DNA from: Desulfuromonadaceae bacterium
GTDB taxonomy: Bacteria; Desulfobacterota; Desulfuromonadia; Geobacterales; Pseudopelobacteraceae
Direction: 5' to 3'
DNA length: 64,000 bases
Assembly: GCA_028683435.1 (NCBI GenBank)
Contig: JAQUIG010000001.1
Span: 72,393-136,392 of the forward strand
Shown piece by piece: positions 25,758-37,067 of the stretch. The translations under genes and the position numbers were made by a program. Within the stretch, counting starts at the first letter, position 1; every line of letters begins with the position of its first letter. Under the pieces are notes generated by a model. That model worked only from the letters and a program-made list of their open reading frames with translations, did not search any database and was not told where the DNA came from.

Positions 25758-25924
25758 TACAAAGACAGATGTTTGCATCATTGTCTCTAATTTGATGCAA
25801 ACCAACCACCAGAAAGAATTTGGACGATGATGCGTGGTAAGTGCGCATTGGCGCAGCCGCTGAATGCAGAAAGGCCGACAATCATGTCGGCCTTTCAACG
25901 TTTTACAGTCTGATGCCCACACTA
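25758..25924. other. Region between the island remnant and purA
   Basis: A 167-bp non-coding strip. It contains only the hairpin at 25866-25896, which marks the change from AT-rich island sequence to the chromosomal backbone. Confidence 0.4.
25866..25896 (-). terminator. purA terminator hairpin, similar to the hairpin left of the island
   Basis: Perfect 11-bp arms (25870-25880 and 25885-25895) with a 4-base loop lie about 30 bp beyond the purA stop on the minus strand. The T-tract is weak. The 31-base block matches 13633-13663 at 26 positions. Confidence 0.6.
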
Positions 25925-28527
<2,603 letters not shown>

Positions 28528-28679
28528 GCATCCCTTTATTTCGTTAACGTATCCTGTTTATCAGGGTTGGGCACACGGTTGCAATCGGCTCACTGCAGCA
28601 GGACCTTTGGTACAGAGAGCATGAATCGCGGCAAACGGGGTATTCTCTCAAAATCTGCCTGCCATGTCAAAGCAAAAGG

Positions 28680-29699
28680 CTAGAGGGTACTCCCGGTAGC
28701 CGGAACTATTTCGCTCGGAGCGGTTGTCGGAATACCGGTGGTCTCAACAGTAGTTGCCGGCACCGGTACGTTTGCCTCCGTTTTAACAGCCGCTACCGGA
28801 GCTTGAGCCGGTCCGGCAGTGGCTGGTTTATTATGCGGTTCGCCTCGTTTCAGTGACTCATCCGGGGATGGCAGCAGCTTGCGCTCAACGCCCTCACCTT
28901 TTGTCTGTGTGTCACCGGTATACTTTATCAGCGAACTCATTTCGTCAAACAGCCTGCCGTAAATTTCAGGTTCGTCGGTCTCCCGGAACAACCAGTCGCT
29001 CTTTTTCTGCTCAAGGATCCGGCGGATTCCGTCAAGCGATTTGAAGCGCACCTCCGTTTTGCGTGAGCGGTTTGCTTCTGACTCGCTGAAATCGGGATAC
29101 TGGAGGTTGACCAGAGGATGGTAGGTCAGCAGCCGTGCGCGGAAGTTCGGATATTCCCACAGGATAGTCCCGTCCGGGGCGATAATCTGGGCAGTCATCG
29201 TCAGATAGTTGTAGTCGGTTTCAAGTGACGAAAGCAGGTTGCTGGAAAAAATTTTACTGGTCTGGGTGAGGCCGCTCACAACGATTACCATGACGGCATC
29301 AAGGCGGCTCTTTTTTGTGTATGCGTCTATGGCGTCGTTTTTCCAGAAGTATTTGTTGTACTGAATACCGGCATCATCCCTTTTTTCCCGTCGCGCCGTC
29401 AGTGAGCTGAAAAGCTGTTGCGGTTCGTCAGCCAGCGGAATGACCGCATTGAAGTTGCCGGTACTCCGGAGTTTGCGCACGAGCAGCGGCTCGTATTTCC
29501 GGTTAAGATCGGCGATGAGCGGCATGAGAAGCTCTTTTTGCGGGTGGTTGATGTCGGAATCGGCATCTATGAAAATCGGTGCGACCCCGAGTACCTTCAC
29601 TTTGTCCGCAAAATTTTCGGTCGGGATATTAAAATGATTTTGGGCACAGCCGAGCATTGTCCCGGCAGTAAAAAACAGACCAACGATGAATAACTTCAT
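28680..29699 (-). CDS. Putative lipoprotein of unknown function
   Basis: A 339-residue protein with a lipoprotein signal: MKLFIVGLFFTAGTMLGC gives a lipobox LGC at about residue 18. The mature region has a beta/alpha periplasmic-type domain (VKVLGVAPIFIDADSDI, DAVMVIVVSGLTQTSKIF, TMTAQIIAPDGTILWEYPNF). It ends in a ~75-residue Pro/Ala/Thr-rich low-complexity tail. I chose the ATG at 29699 because CGGAG precedes it by 7 nt; a longer frame would add 23 unlikely residues. No catalytic motif is recognised. It is co-oriented with hisZ-purA and probably precedes them. Confidence 0.75.
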   Translation of the reverse strand: MKLFIVGLFFTAGTMLGCAQNHFNIPTENFADKVKVLGVAPIFIDADSDINHPQKELLMPLIADLNRKYEPLLVRKLRSTGNFNAVIPLADEPQQLFSSLTARREKRDDAGIQYNKYFWKNDAIDAYTKKSRLDAVMVIVVSGLTQTSKIFSSNLLSSLETDYNYLTMTAQIIAPDGTILWEYPNFRARLLTYHPLVNLQYPDFSESEANRSRKTEVRFKSLDGIRRILEQKKSDWLFRETDEPEIYGRLFDEMSSLIKYTGDTQTKGEGVERKLLPSPDESLKRGEPHNKPATAGPAQAPVAAVKTEANVPVPATTVETTGIPTTAPSEIVPATGSTL

Positions 29700-29819
29700 T
29701 ATAAAACTCCGAATGCAGTAGTAGTAGAAGCTCATACATACCAGAAAACAGGGCTGTTTTCTACTCAATTTGATTGCCGGGAGGAGAGTTGCGGCTGCGC
29801 CCCGGGGTACTCAATTTTA

Positions 29820-29849
29820 TTGACAAAATACGGCGTTATTTCGTATCGT
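29820..29849 (+). promoter_or_regulatory. Promoter of the SAM-riboswitch metX transcript
   Basis: TTGACA (29820-29825) and TATCGT (29844-29849) are spaced 18 bp apart, ending 16 bp before the riboswitch aptamer. Confidence 0.6.
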
Positions 29850-29865
29850 CTCAAAACTAAACCTG

Positions 29866-30015
29866 CTTATCGAGAGTGGTGGAGGGAAAAGGCCCTGCGA
29901 AGCCACAGCAACCGGTCATTATGGCGCCAGGTGCTAAATCCTGCCGAAAGGCAAAGATGAGAGGTGTGCTGTGCAGTTTTACCAGCCCCTTCTCATTTGA
30001 TGCGAAGGGTTTTTT
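29866..30015 (+). promoter_or_regulatory. SAM-I (S-box) riboswitch controlling metX
   Basis: The leader has the S-box consensus: CTTATCGAGAGTGGTGGAGGG, then GCCCTGCGAAGCC, CAGCAACCGG, GGTGCTAAATCCTGCC and GATGAGAGGTG. P1 pairs 29866-29871 with 29956-29961. The P1 3' side (gatgagagg) can alternatively pair with ccttctcat (29988-29996), forming an antiterminator that excludes the terminator at 29987-30015. High SAM should therefore stop transcription before metX. It sits exactly upstream of a methionine-pathway gene. Confidence 0.93.
29987..30015 (+). terminator. SAM-controlled terminator overlapping the metX ribosome binding site
   Basis: CCCTTC (29987-29992) pairs with GAAGGG (30004-30009), followed directly by six T's (30010-30015) and then the metX ATG. 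The GAAGGG arm is also the metX Shine-Dalgarno, so the same hairpin could block both transcription and translation. Confidence 0.8.
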
Positions 30016-31113
30016 ATGTCAGAGTGTTACATCACGGAACAATCTAAAACCTTTAAAACAGGCATCCGGCTGGATAGCGGGCGAATACTGGCTCCGATCA
30101 CGCTGGTGTATGAAACCTACGGCACCCTTAACGAACTGAAAAACAACGCCATCCTGGTTGAGCACGCCTGGACCGGTGATGCGCATCTTGCCGGAAAACG
30201 GAACGAGTCAGAAACAAAACCGGGGTGGTGGGATGCCATCGTCGGCCCAGGCCGCCTGCTTGATACCGAACGCTATTTTGTCATCTGCTCGAACGTCATC
30301 GGCTCCTGTTTCGGTTCAACCGGCCCCACCTCACTCAATCCCAAAACCGGCAAACGCTATAACCTGTCTTTTCCGGTGATCACGATTCGCGACATGGTCC
30401 GCGCCCAGAAACTGCTGATCGATGCCCTCGGTGTCGGGCGGTTGCTGACGGTGATGGGGGGGAGTATGGGTGGCATGCAGGCTCTGGAGTGGGCGACGCA
30501 GTACCCCGACAATATCGCCTCGGCTATTGTCCTGGCCACGACACCGCACCCTTCGCCACAGGCCATATCGCTCAACGCCGTCGCCCGCTGGGCAATTTTC
30601 AATGATCCTACCTGGCGCAAGGGTGAATACAAGCATAATCCCAAGGACGGACTGGCCCTTGCCCGCGGAATCGGTCATATTACCTTTCTTTCCGATGAAT
30701 CGATGAACGCGAAATTCGGGCGGCGCTTCTCGGCCCGGGATGGGAAGTTCGACTTCTTCGGGCAGTTTGAGGTCGAACGCTACCTGAATTACAACGGCTA
30801 CAATTTTGTCGATCGCTTCGATACCAACTCTTTTCTCTATCTTGCCAAGTCTCTTGACCTTTACGATGTTGCCTGGGGGTATGAATCGATGGCGGAGGCT
30901 TTCAGCCAGGTACAGGCGCCGATTCAGTTCTTCGCCTTCAGCTCCGACTGGCTCTATCCACCCTATCAGAGTGAAGAGATGGTCTCCTGCCTCAATGAGC
31001 TCGGCAAAAGGGCCGAATATCATCTGATCAAGTCAGCATACGGTCACGACGCCTTTCTGCTGGAACATGAAACCTTCACCCCCCTTGTACGGAGTTTTCT
31101 TGAGCGAATCTGA
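30016..31113 (+). CDS. metX: Homoserine O-acetyltransferase
   Basis: A 365-residue alpha/beta-hydrolase-fold acyltransferase that acetylates homoserine for methionine synthesis. It shows the nucleophile elbow [13 protein letters not shown] with the catalytic Ser, and SSDWLYPP and YGHDAFLLE supplying the Asp and His. The upstream GPTSLNP is typical of MetX. A related succinyltransferase activity is possible, since MetX paralogues vary. It is controlled by the SAM-I riboswitch whose terminator abuts the ATG. Its 3' end overlaps the TtcA-like gene. Confidence 0.95.
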   Translation: MSECYITEQSKTFKTGIRLDSGRILAPITLVYETYGTLNELKNNAILVEHAWTGDAHLAGKRNESETKPGWWDAIVGPGRLLDTERYFVICSNVIGSCFGSTGPTSLNPKTGKRYNLSFPVITIRDMVRAQKLLIDALGVGRLLTVMGGSMGGMQALEWATQYPDNIASAIVLATTPHPSPQAISLNAVARWAIFNDPTWRKGEYKHNPKDGLALARGIGHITFLSDESMNAKFGRRFSARDGKFDFFGQFEVERYLNYNGYNFVDRFDTNSFLYLAKSLDLYDVAWGYESMAEAFSQVQAPIQFFAFSSDWLYPPYQSEEMVSCLNELGKRAEYHLIKSAYGHDAFLLEHETFTPLVRSFLERI

Positions 31114-31912
31114 AAAAGTGGACCGGGGTGATAAGAAAAAACCGTCAGCAGAATTCAAGGAGAATAAGCTGTTCAGGAAGTTGCGCCATGGAGTCGGTAA
31201 GGCTATCGCCGACTTCGGCCTGATCGAGGAGGGGGACCGCATCGCGGTGGCGGTTTCCGGTGGTAAGGATTCCTATGCGATGCTCCTGCTGTTGGAGGAT
31301 TTGCGTCGGAGGGCCCCGGTGACGTTTGAGTTGGTAGCCGTCAATATTGATTCCGGTTACCCCGGTTACCGCACCGATGTCATTGAGGATTTCTTTCGGA
31401 AGAACGGTTTTTCCTATCGGATGGTGCCAAGTCAGCATTATGCTATCATTAAAGAAAAACGCCGTCCCGGCTCTTCCTACTGTTCGATCTGTTCGCGCCT
31501 GAAGCGGGGAGAGCTCTATGAAGCTGTCAGGACGATGGGGTGCAATAAACTGGCACTCGGCCATCATCGGGATGATTTTATTGAGACTCTGCTGCTGAAC
31601 CAGTTTTTTGTCGGTTCACTGAAATCGATGTCCGCATCCATGCTGGCAGACAATGGCATTACTACCGTAATCAGGCCGCTGGTCTATCTTGCCGAAGAAG
31701 ATATAACCGAATTTTCCCGTCAGGCGGGGTTGCCGGTAGTCTGCTGCTGCTGCCCGGTCTCCGGCAGTGCTGACCTTCAACGCAGGCGGATGAAACAGTT
31801 GCTTATGGATTTACAGGCTGATATCCCGCATGTCAAGAACAGCCTCCTTAAAGCCCTTTCAAATGTTCACCCCCGCCATTTGCTTGACCCTTCACTGCGC
31901 AGGGAGATGTGA
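31100..31912 (+). CDS. TtcA-family tRNA 2-thiocytidine synthesis protein
   Basis: An ATP-dependent PP-loop thiolase. It has the PP-loop [13 protein letters not shown], then [10 protein letters not shown] (CxxC) and [11 protein letters not shown], which supply the cysteines that bind an Fe-S cluster in TtcA. It would thiolate C32 in certain tRNAs. The TTG at 31100 is preceded by GGAG with a 5-nt gap and overlaps metX by 14 bp; an ATG at 31067 is an alternative that would add 11 residues. It is cotranscribed with metX and thus likely under the same SAM riboswitch. Confidence 0.85.
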   Translation: MSESEKVDRGDKKKPSAEFKENKLFRKLRHGVGKAIADFGLIEEGDRIAVAVSGGKDSYAMLLLLEDLRRRAPVTFELVAVNIDSGYPGYRTDVIEDFFRKNGFSYRMVPSQHYAIIKEKRRPGSSYCSICSRLKRGELYEAVRTMGCNKLALGHHRDDFIETLLLNQFFVGSLKSMSASMLADNGITTVIRPLVYLAEEDITEFSRQAGLPVVCCCCPVSGSADLQRRRMKQLLMDLQADIPHVKNSLLKALSNVHPRHLLDPSLRREM

Positions 31913-31971
31913 CAGAATACGTCATTTTTTTGATAAAAGTATATGGAGTGAGGTATTCGGAGGTTTTTGCT

Positions 31972-32757
31972 TCAGGGTTCGCCGCGCTCGGCTTTCCCTG
32001 ACAGCATGACGAGATCGACCCGCCGGTTTCTGGCGCGCCCATCAGGAGTAGCGTTGTCGGCGATCGGCCGGAACTCGGCATAGCCGGTTGCCGATATTTT
32101 GTTGGGGTCTATGTTGAAGTTCTTCAACAGATATTTCAGGCCATTGGTTGCTCTTGCCGTCGACAGCTCCCAGTTGGACGGGAATTGAGCCGTGCTGATC
32201 GGGATGTTATCGGTGTGCCCTTCGAGTCGCAACGGGTTGTTGTACTGGGTCATCACTTCTGCGATGGTGTTGATCAGATCATACGCCTCAGGCTTGATGT
32301 TTGCCTGCCCGGAGTTGAAAAAACCGGCTTCCTTGAGACTGACGATCAGGCCGCGCCGGGTTATTTCAAGGGTCACCTTGTTTTGCGCCCCCTGTTTGAC
32401 AAGATACGCTTCTACCGCTGATTTGATCTGGCGAAAATCCTTCTCTTCCGCCCGTGTTTTTACCTGTCCGCTCCTGGTACGGCCCATCGGCGATATTTTT
32501 ATCTCCGGCTTGAGCGATGGAATTATCGTGACAGCCTGCGAAGGGATGACGTTGACTTTCGGAGCAGATGCACCGGCGGTCGCCATGCCGAAGGATTGCT
32601 GAATGGCCTGCATGACCTCTTCAACCTTCTTCTTATCGCTCTGCCCCATCGCATAGAGAACGACGAAGACGGCAAACAGCAACGTAATGAAGTCGGCATA
32701 GGAGACAAGCCACCGCTCGTGATTTCCCTCTTTTTCCGGTACTTTTTTGATTGCCAT
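31972..32757 (-). CDS. motB: Flagellar motor stator protein MotB
   Basis: A 261-residue inner-membrane protein. One N-terminal helix carries the proton-binding Asp22 (SYADFITLLFAVFVVLYAM), and a periplasmic OmpA-like peptidoglycan-binding domain covers ~120-255 (LEGHTDNIP, NWELSTARA, GYAEFRPIADN, NRRVDLVM). It works with MotA as the stator. It lies 6 bp after motA in the same direction. Its stop lies 59 bp from the convergent TtcA-like gene. Confidence 0.95.
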   Translation of the reverse strand: MAIKKVPEKEGNHERWLVSYADFITLLFAVFVVLYAMGQSDKKKVEEVMQAIQQSFGMATAGASAPKVNVIPSQAVTIIPSLKPEIKISPMGRTRSGQVKTRAEEKDFRQIKSAVEAYLVKQGAQNKVTLEITRRGLIVSLKEAGFFNSGQANIKPEAYDLINTIAEVMTQYNNPLRLEGHTDNIPISTAQFPSNWELSTARATNGLKYLLKNFNIDPNKISATGYAEFRPIADNATPDGRARNRRVDLVMLSGKAERGEP

Positions 32758-32763
32758 GTCTGG

Positions 32764-33510
32764 TTAGTGCCCGCCTACGAAGGCCATCAGTTTCTGCTCG
32801 ATGAAGTGTGGGTTCTCGCCGTTCTGGATGGCGATCAGCCCCTCCAGTATCATGATGCGGCGCAACATTTCCTCTTTCATCCGTATTTTGAGTTTGGCCC
32901 CGACCGGCAGGCAGATGAGGTTAGCAACCATCAAACCATAGATTGTTGCGACAAAAGCAACTGCAATACCCCCGCCGAGCTTGGAAGTATCGGAAAGGTT
33001 AGCCATAACGTGGATAAGACCGAGAACCGCTCCGATAATGCCGATCGTCGGAGAGTATCCACCGGCCGCTTCATAAAATTCAATCGAATGCTTGGAATGG
33101 TCTTCATAGGCCATAATATCGGCCTCAAGCGTTTCGCGCAGTTTCTGTGGATCAATGCCGTCAACCACCAGCGATATCCCTTTTTTGATGAAGGGGTCCC
33201 GAACCGACTGAGCCTCCTGTTCCAGCGAAATCAAGCCGTTGCGCCTGGCTTTGGTGGCATAGTTGATAATGTCCTTTACAACCTGTTCATGGTCAACTTT
33301 TGCCGGAAGGAAAGCGATCTTGATGCTTTTAAGCGCGTTAATGATTGCCGGCAGCGGGAAGGAGACAAAGGTGGCACCGAAGGTGCCTCCCAAAACGATC
33401 AACGCCGCTGTGGGCTGTATCAGTGCAGATATGTGGACACCTTCAATTGCGGCGCCACCAAAAATAGCGCCGAAGCCCATCACCAAACCTATAATTGTAG
33501 CTAAATCCAT
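32764..33510 (-). CDS. motA: Flagellar motor stator protein MotA
   Basis: A 248-residue inner-membrane proton channel subunit. It starts MDLATIIGLVMGFGAIFGGAA. It has the ExbB/MotA core AAGGYSPTIGIIGAVLGLIHVM and an acidic/basic cytoplasmic loop between the second and third helices for FliG contact. It starts 3 bp after flbD ends and is followed by motB, forming a flbD-motA-motB operon. Confidence 0.95.
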   Translation of the reverse strand: MDLATIIGLVMGFGAIFGGAAIEGVHISALIQPTAALIVLGGTFGATFVSFPLPAIINALKSIKIAFLPAKVDHEQVVKDIINYATKARRNGLISLEQEAQSVRDPFIKKGISLVVDGIDPQKLRETLEADIMAYEDHSKHSIEFYEAAGGYSPTIGIIGAVLGLIHVMANLSDTSKLGGGIAVAFVATIYGLMVANLICLPVGAKLKIRMKEEMLRRIMILEGLIAIQNGENPHFIEQKLMAFVGGH

Positions 33511-33513
33511 ACG

Positions 33514-33837
33514 CTAGTAATCCCGACTGTGGAATGGAGTGTGGTTCGGTTCGCCCGGAGAATCAGCGGAAAAATTCTTCAGCAAATCATTTGGCCGATC
33601 AAACCGGTGAGCCGGTGAGCGTCCGAGACAGCGCCTGGCTGCCGGAGCCGAGGCCCGGCGCGAAATCCTGGCACGAAAAGAGACAATCCTGCTTATGATG
33701 GTGCTGGCCCGGTCAACGACTATATAGCGATTGCCGTTAAAAAGGGTAATAACAGTGTCCGGAGTTTCCTCGATACAGATAATGTGATCCGGATTCAGAT
33801 ACATTTGCTGTTTATCCAAACGTGTCACCACAATCAT
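33514..33837 (-). CDS. flbD: FlbD-like flagellar protein with a basic C-terminal extension
   Basis: The first ~55 residues match the short FlbD family: MIVVTRLDKQQMYLNPDHII then IEETPDTVITLFNGNRYIVVD, ending IISRIVSF. FlbD proteins are usually about 60-80 residues. This one runs to 107 with an Arg/Ser/Ala-rich tail that looks unlike the family and may be a read-through extension of a mutated end. It heads the motAB operon, which supports a motility role. It is distinct from the Caulobacter sigma-54 regulator also named FlbD. Confidence 0.75.
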   Translation of the reverse strand: MIVVTRLDKQQMYLNPDHIICIEETPDTVITLFNGNRYIVVDRASTIISRIVSFRARISRRASAPAARRCLGRSPAHRFDRPNDLLKNFSADSPGEPNHTPFHSRDY

Positions 33838-33938
33838 GAAAACCCCGATAAGATTGATGAGTATTTTTCTATAAATATCAAAAGCGGTATAAGGTCAAGA
33901 ACTTTTTACTCTTTTGGTGCCTATGGTGCAGGAATCGG

Positions 33939-35030
33939 TCAGATCATGGCATCGATCGCTTCAAAGTCTATATAGCGCTCCGCAATGGCATTTATCAGCT
34001 CAATTTTTTCATGATCCTCGGGACCAATTTTTGAAACATGTTCGCGCAGCTGATAAAATATTTCCGAGGACGTCTCCTTTATACGGATATATGGGATGTT
34101 GCTGTCGTCCAGAATGCGCTGGGTTATATTGGAAACCGGTACGTGGCCGGCAATAATCAAGCCGGCAAGACGTGTCTTGTACTCCGGGATGTGGTGCAAT
34201 GCCGAAGCGGTAACCAGCAGCTCATCACGGGAACTGGTCACAATCAGGAGGGTAGACTGCTCGAGGTGATCAATAACCATCTGCGAGGAGGCCGCACCAA
34301 GTTGAATGTTATGACAGAGGCGGCTCCGTTCTACTGAGTCGCCATTTAGAGCCAGGCCAAGCAGTTCGGAAACATGCAGAAGAGTCGGGTCGGCCAGTGT
34401 CGGCAGATAGTCAAAGGCACTGGTGACCATAATGCCGCTTCCGGCAAAAGACTTTGCAAGATAGCCGAGGGTGTTTGACCTCTTTTCAGGAACCAGTTTG
34501 TTGGCCATAATGATGCGCACATCGGCATTCTCTCGCTGATAAAGCGCCAGATTGAGCTCAACAGAGTCTATGACATTCCCGATTCCGCCCCCAGTCACCA
34601 GCAGGACCGGTGCGTTCAGTTCAGCCGCAATCTGGGCATTATTCATACCGACCACCGAACCTACCCCGCCATGGCCGGCACCCTCTATTATCAGGAAATC
34701 ATACTTACTTTCCAACTCATCGCAGGCAGAGCGTATGGCCTTGCGCGGTTCCGCCGAATCAATCAATCCGTCAAGGAACCGGCGTGTTGTCCCCGGAGTC
34801 AGCGTCACCGGAGACATAAGTGCAACATCCTCCTCAACCCCGAAAACACTGGAAAACATGGCGGCATCCTTGTCAACGATCGTGCCGTTAAAGTCAACCC
34901 ATTTGGGACCGATCGGTTTCATGAATCCGACCCGGGCGTACTTTTTTAGCGCCAAATGCATCAACGAGAGGCTGATGGTCGTCTTTCCGCAATGTTGTCC
35001 CGTAGCGCCTATAAATATCTTTTTGCACAT
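33939..35030 (-). CDS. P-loop (BioD-like) protein with DRTGG domain
   Basis: A 363-residue protein. The N-terminal AAA_26/dethiobiotin-synthetase-like domain has the loop FIGATGQHCGKTT and IIEGAGHGGVGSVVGMNNA. Residues ~210-320 fit the DRTGG domain found in phosphotransacetylases and CBS regulators (HVSELLGLALNGD, HIPEYKTRLAGLIIAG). No phosphotransacetylase catalytic domain follows, so it is a stand-alone regulatory-type unit. The ATG at 35030 is preceded by AGGAG. It is likely a nucleotide-binding metabolic regulator, exact role unknown. Confidence 0.8.
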   Translation of the reverse strand: MCKKIFIGATGQHCGKTTISLSLMHLALKKYARVGFMKPIGPKWVDFNGTIVDKDAAMFSSVFGVEEDVALMSPVTLTPGTTRRFLDGLIDSAEPRKAIRSACDELESKYDFLIIEGAGHGGVGSVVGMNNAQIAAELNAPVLLVTGGGIGNVIDSVELNLALYQRENADVRIIMANKLVPEKRSNTLGYLAKSFAGSGIMVTSAFDYLPTLADPTLLHVSELLGLALNGDSVERSRLCHNIQLGAASSQMVIDHLEQSTLLIVTSSRDELLVTASALHHIPEYKTRLAGLIIAGHVPVSNITQRILDDSNIPYIRIKETSSEIFYQLREHVSKIGPEDHEKIELINAIAERYIDFEAIDAMI

Positions 35031-35251
35031 GACGTGGTGTCTCCTTACGTAACCCATCGAAATGCGTTTTTTGATGCGTCTGATATCCCGCTTTTCTGCC
35101 ACACTTTCCGTTCTTGATGCCAGAGCTGGAATAACTCAGTTCGTGCGTACGCCGGACAGCATGCCAGAAATCTGCCGTAATATCAATAAATGGAGGACAA
35201 TACGTGGTAAAAACATCTTCATATCGACTGGCGTCACGGGTCAAAATTAAA

Positions 35252-35280
35252 TTGACAGAGCTCCGGCTATCCTCTATCTT
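35252..35280 (+). promoter_or_regulatory. Promoter of the thiamine operon
   Basis: TTGACA (35252-35257) and TATCTT (35275-35280) are 17 bp apart, ending 7 bp before the TPP aptamer. Confidence 0.65.
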
Positions 35281-35287
35281 GAACAAA

Positions 35288-35368
35288 TAGCTAGGGGAGT
35301 TTCGACTGAGAGCGGTGTATCCGCGACCCTTTGTACCTGATCCGGATAATGCCGGCGTAGGGAAGCGC
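35288..35368 (+). promoter_or_regulatory. TPP (THI-box) riboswitch
   Basis: It has the conserved blocks of the thiamine pyrophosphate aptamer: CTAGGGGAG, CTGAGAG, ACCTGATCCGGATAATGCCGG and CGTAGGGAAG. It lies between a promoter and thiS, and is followed by a terminator hairpin. High TPP should stop transcription of thiS-thiG-thiE. Confidence 0.95.
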
Positions 35369-35386
35369 GACAAACTTATGTATTTT

Positions 35387-35417
35387 AATAAGCCGCTTCT
35401 GCGGCTTATTTTCGTTT
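35387..35417 (+). terminator. TPP-controlled terminator
   Basis: Perfect 10-bp arms AATAAGCCGC (35387-35396) and GCGGCTTATT (35401-35410) with loop TTCT, then TTCGTTT. It lies 13 bp before the thiS ATG. Confidence 0.85.
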
Positions 35418-35429
35418 ATGGAGGTTGAT

Positions 35430-35630
35430 ATGCAGATTGTGCTGAACGGTGAGCGTATGGATGCAGTGGGGTGCAGCACTGTCGGATCTCTGCTGCAACA
35501 GCTTGGAATCAATCGGGAGCGTGTTGCGATTGAGTTGAATGCTGACATCGTACCGAAGGCAGAATATGAAAAACAGCTCCTTTCAGATGGCGATAAAATC
35601 GAGATAGTCCAATTTGTTGGCGGAGGGTAA
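35430..35630 (+). CDS. thiS: Sulfur carrier protein ThiS
   Basis: A 66-residue ubiquitin-like protein ending in the Gly-Gly tail (FVGGG) that is adenylated and thiocarboxylated to donate sulfur for the thiazole ring. The ATG at 35430 follows GGAGG; an ATG 12 bp upstream would place the Shine-Dalgarno inside the coding region. It is first in the thiSGE operon behind the TPP riboswitch. Confidence 0.92.
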   Translation: MQIVLNGERMDAVGCSTVGSLLQQLGINRERVAIELNADIVPKAEYEKQLLSDGDKIEIVQFVGGG

Positions 35631-35635
35631 CCGGT

Positions 35636-36415
35636 ATGACACAGAGTGCGGATAAATTGATCATTGGTGGTCGTGAATTCACTTCTCGTTTGATGGTTGG
35701 CACAGGCAAGTATGCCACCTTTGAGCAGACAGCTCGAGCCCTGGAAATGTCCGGAGCCGAAATTATCACCGTAGCGGTGCGGCGGGTAAATCTAGACCGC
35801 AGCAAGGAATCACTGCTCGATTACATTGACCTGAAAAAATATACCCTGCTGCCCAATACCGCTGGCTGCTATACGGCTGACGATGCGGTCCGTACCTGCC
35901 GTCTGGCTCGAGAAGCCGGCATGTCGGATTTCGTTAAACTGGAGGTGCTGGGAGATGAAAAAACCCTGTTCCCGGACAACGAAGAGTTGCTGAAAGCCGC
36001 AAAAATACTGGTAGCTGAGGGCTTTACCGTCCTTCCCTATTGCAGCGACGATGTGATCGTCTGCAAAAAGCTTGAAGACCTCGGCTGTGTAGCGGTTATG
36101 CCTCTGGGAGCGCCAATCGGCAGCGGGCTCGGTATCCGCAACCCTTACAATATCCGCATCATTCTCGAAAATGTCAGCGTACCGGTCATCGTTGATGCCG
36201 GAGTCGGCTGTGCGTCAGACGCCGCCATCGCCATGGAGCTTGGCTGTGCCGGGGTTCTCATGAATACCGCCATTGCCGGCGCTCAGGATCCGATCGCCAT
36301 GGCTGAAGCGATGAAGCTGGCGGTGATTGCCGGTCGGTTGTCTTTCAAGGCGGGCCGGATTCCGCGCAAGCTCTACGCCAATGCTTCCAGTCCGCTGGAC
36401 GGTCTGATCGGTTGA
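35636..36415 (+). CDS. thiG: Thiazole synthase
   Basis: A 259-residue TIM-barrel enzyme that builds the thiazole phosphate of thiamine from ThiS-thiocarboxylate, DXP and dehydroglycine. It has [10 protein letters not shown] near the start, the [16 protein letters not shown] segment with the Schiff-base lysine, and [18 protein letters not shown] in the phosphate-binding part. GGAGG at the thiS end precedes the ATG by about 8 nt. Confidence 0.95.
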   Translation: MTQSADKLIIGGREFTSRLMVGTGKYATFEQTARALEMSGAEIITVAVRRVNLDRSKESLLDYIDLKKYTLLPNTAGCYTADDAVRTCRLAREAGMSDFVKLEVLGDEKTLFPDNEELLKAAKILVAEGFTVLPYCSDDVIVCKKLEDLGCVAVMPLGAPIGSGLGIRNPYNIRIILENVSVPVIVDAGVGCASDAAIAMELGCAGVLMNTAIAGAQDPIAMAEAMKLAVIAGRLSFKAGRIPRKLYANASSPLDGLIG

Positions 36416-36431
36416 GCTGCGCACTCTTCAG

Positions 36432-37067
36432 ATGACAGATTTAAGCCTTTATCTTATCACCGATCGTCATCAGAGCGGCGGCAGAGAACTGACGGAGGTC
36501 GTACGCGAGGCGCTTGAAGGTGGTGTCAGAGCCGTCCAGCTTCGCGAGAAAGATCTCTCCGGTGCGGAATTATACCGCCTTGCCTGCGAATTGAGGCGGC
36601 TCACCTCTGCATTTGGCGCCCGTCTTATCATCAACGATCGTCCGGATATCGCCCTTGCGGTAGAGGCTGATGGCGTCCATCTCGGTATCGGCAGCCTCCC
36701 GGCGGGCGCTGTCCGCCGGTTGCTCGGGCCGCATATGATTATCGGCTACTCTGCTCATGCCATTGACGAGGCTTTGCGTGCCGAGGTCGCTGGTGCCGAT
36801 TTTATCACGTTCAGCCCGGTGTATCCAACCCCCTCCAAGGCGGCCTACGGCGAGCCGTGTGGAGTAGAAAAACTGGCAGCTGCCGTCTGTGCCCTGGGGA
36901 TACCGGTTGTTGCCCTTGGGGGAATCACGCAGGAGAACATCACCCACGCACTATCTGCCAACGTGCATGGCATCGCCGTTATATCCGCCGTACTGGCCGC
37001 CGCCGACCCTCGTGTCGCCGCCGCATCCCTGCTGAAAAAGATCGAAGAGTATGCCAAACGCCCCTGA
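36432..37067 (+). CDS. thiE: Thiamine-phosphate synthase
   Basis: A 211-residue TIM-barrel enzyme that joins the HMP-pyrophosphate and thiazole phosphate moieties. It shows LYLITDRH, VQLREKDLS, INDRPDIAL, ADGVHLGIGSLP, FSPVYPTPSK and VVALGGIT. It overlaps the next (radical SAM) gene by 17 bp, and all four genes appear to form one operon. Confidence 0.95.
   Translation: MTDLSLYLITDRHQSGGRELTEVVREALEGGVRAVQLREKDLSGAELYRLACELRRLTSAFGARLIINDRPDIALAVEADGVHLGIGSLPAGAVRRLLGPHMIIGYSAHAIDEALRAEVAGADFITFSPVYPTPSKAAYGEPCGVEKLAAAVCALGIPVVALGGITQENITHALSANVHGIAVISAVLAAADPRVAAASLLKKIEEYAKRP

Noticed and set aside
28560..28585. A sigma-54-like sequence TTGGGCACACGGTTGCA upstream of hisZ.
   Set aside because: The spacing only fits if the TGGCAC block is broken by an extra G, and it points away from hisZ toward the opposite-strand lipoprotein gene.
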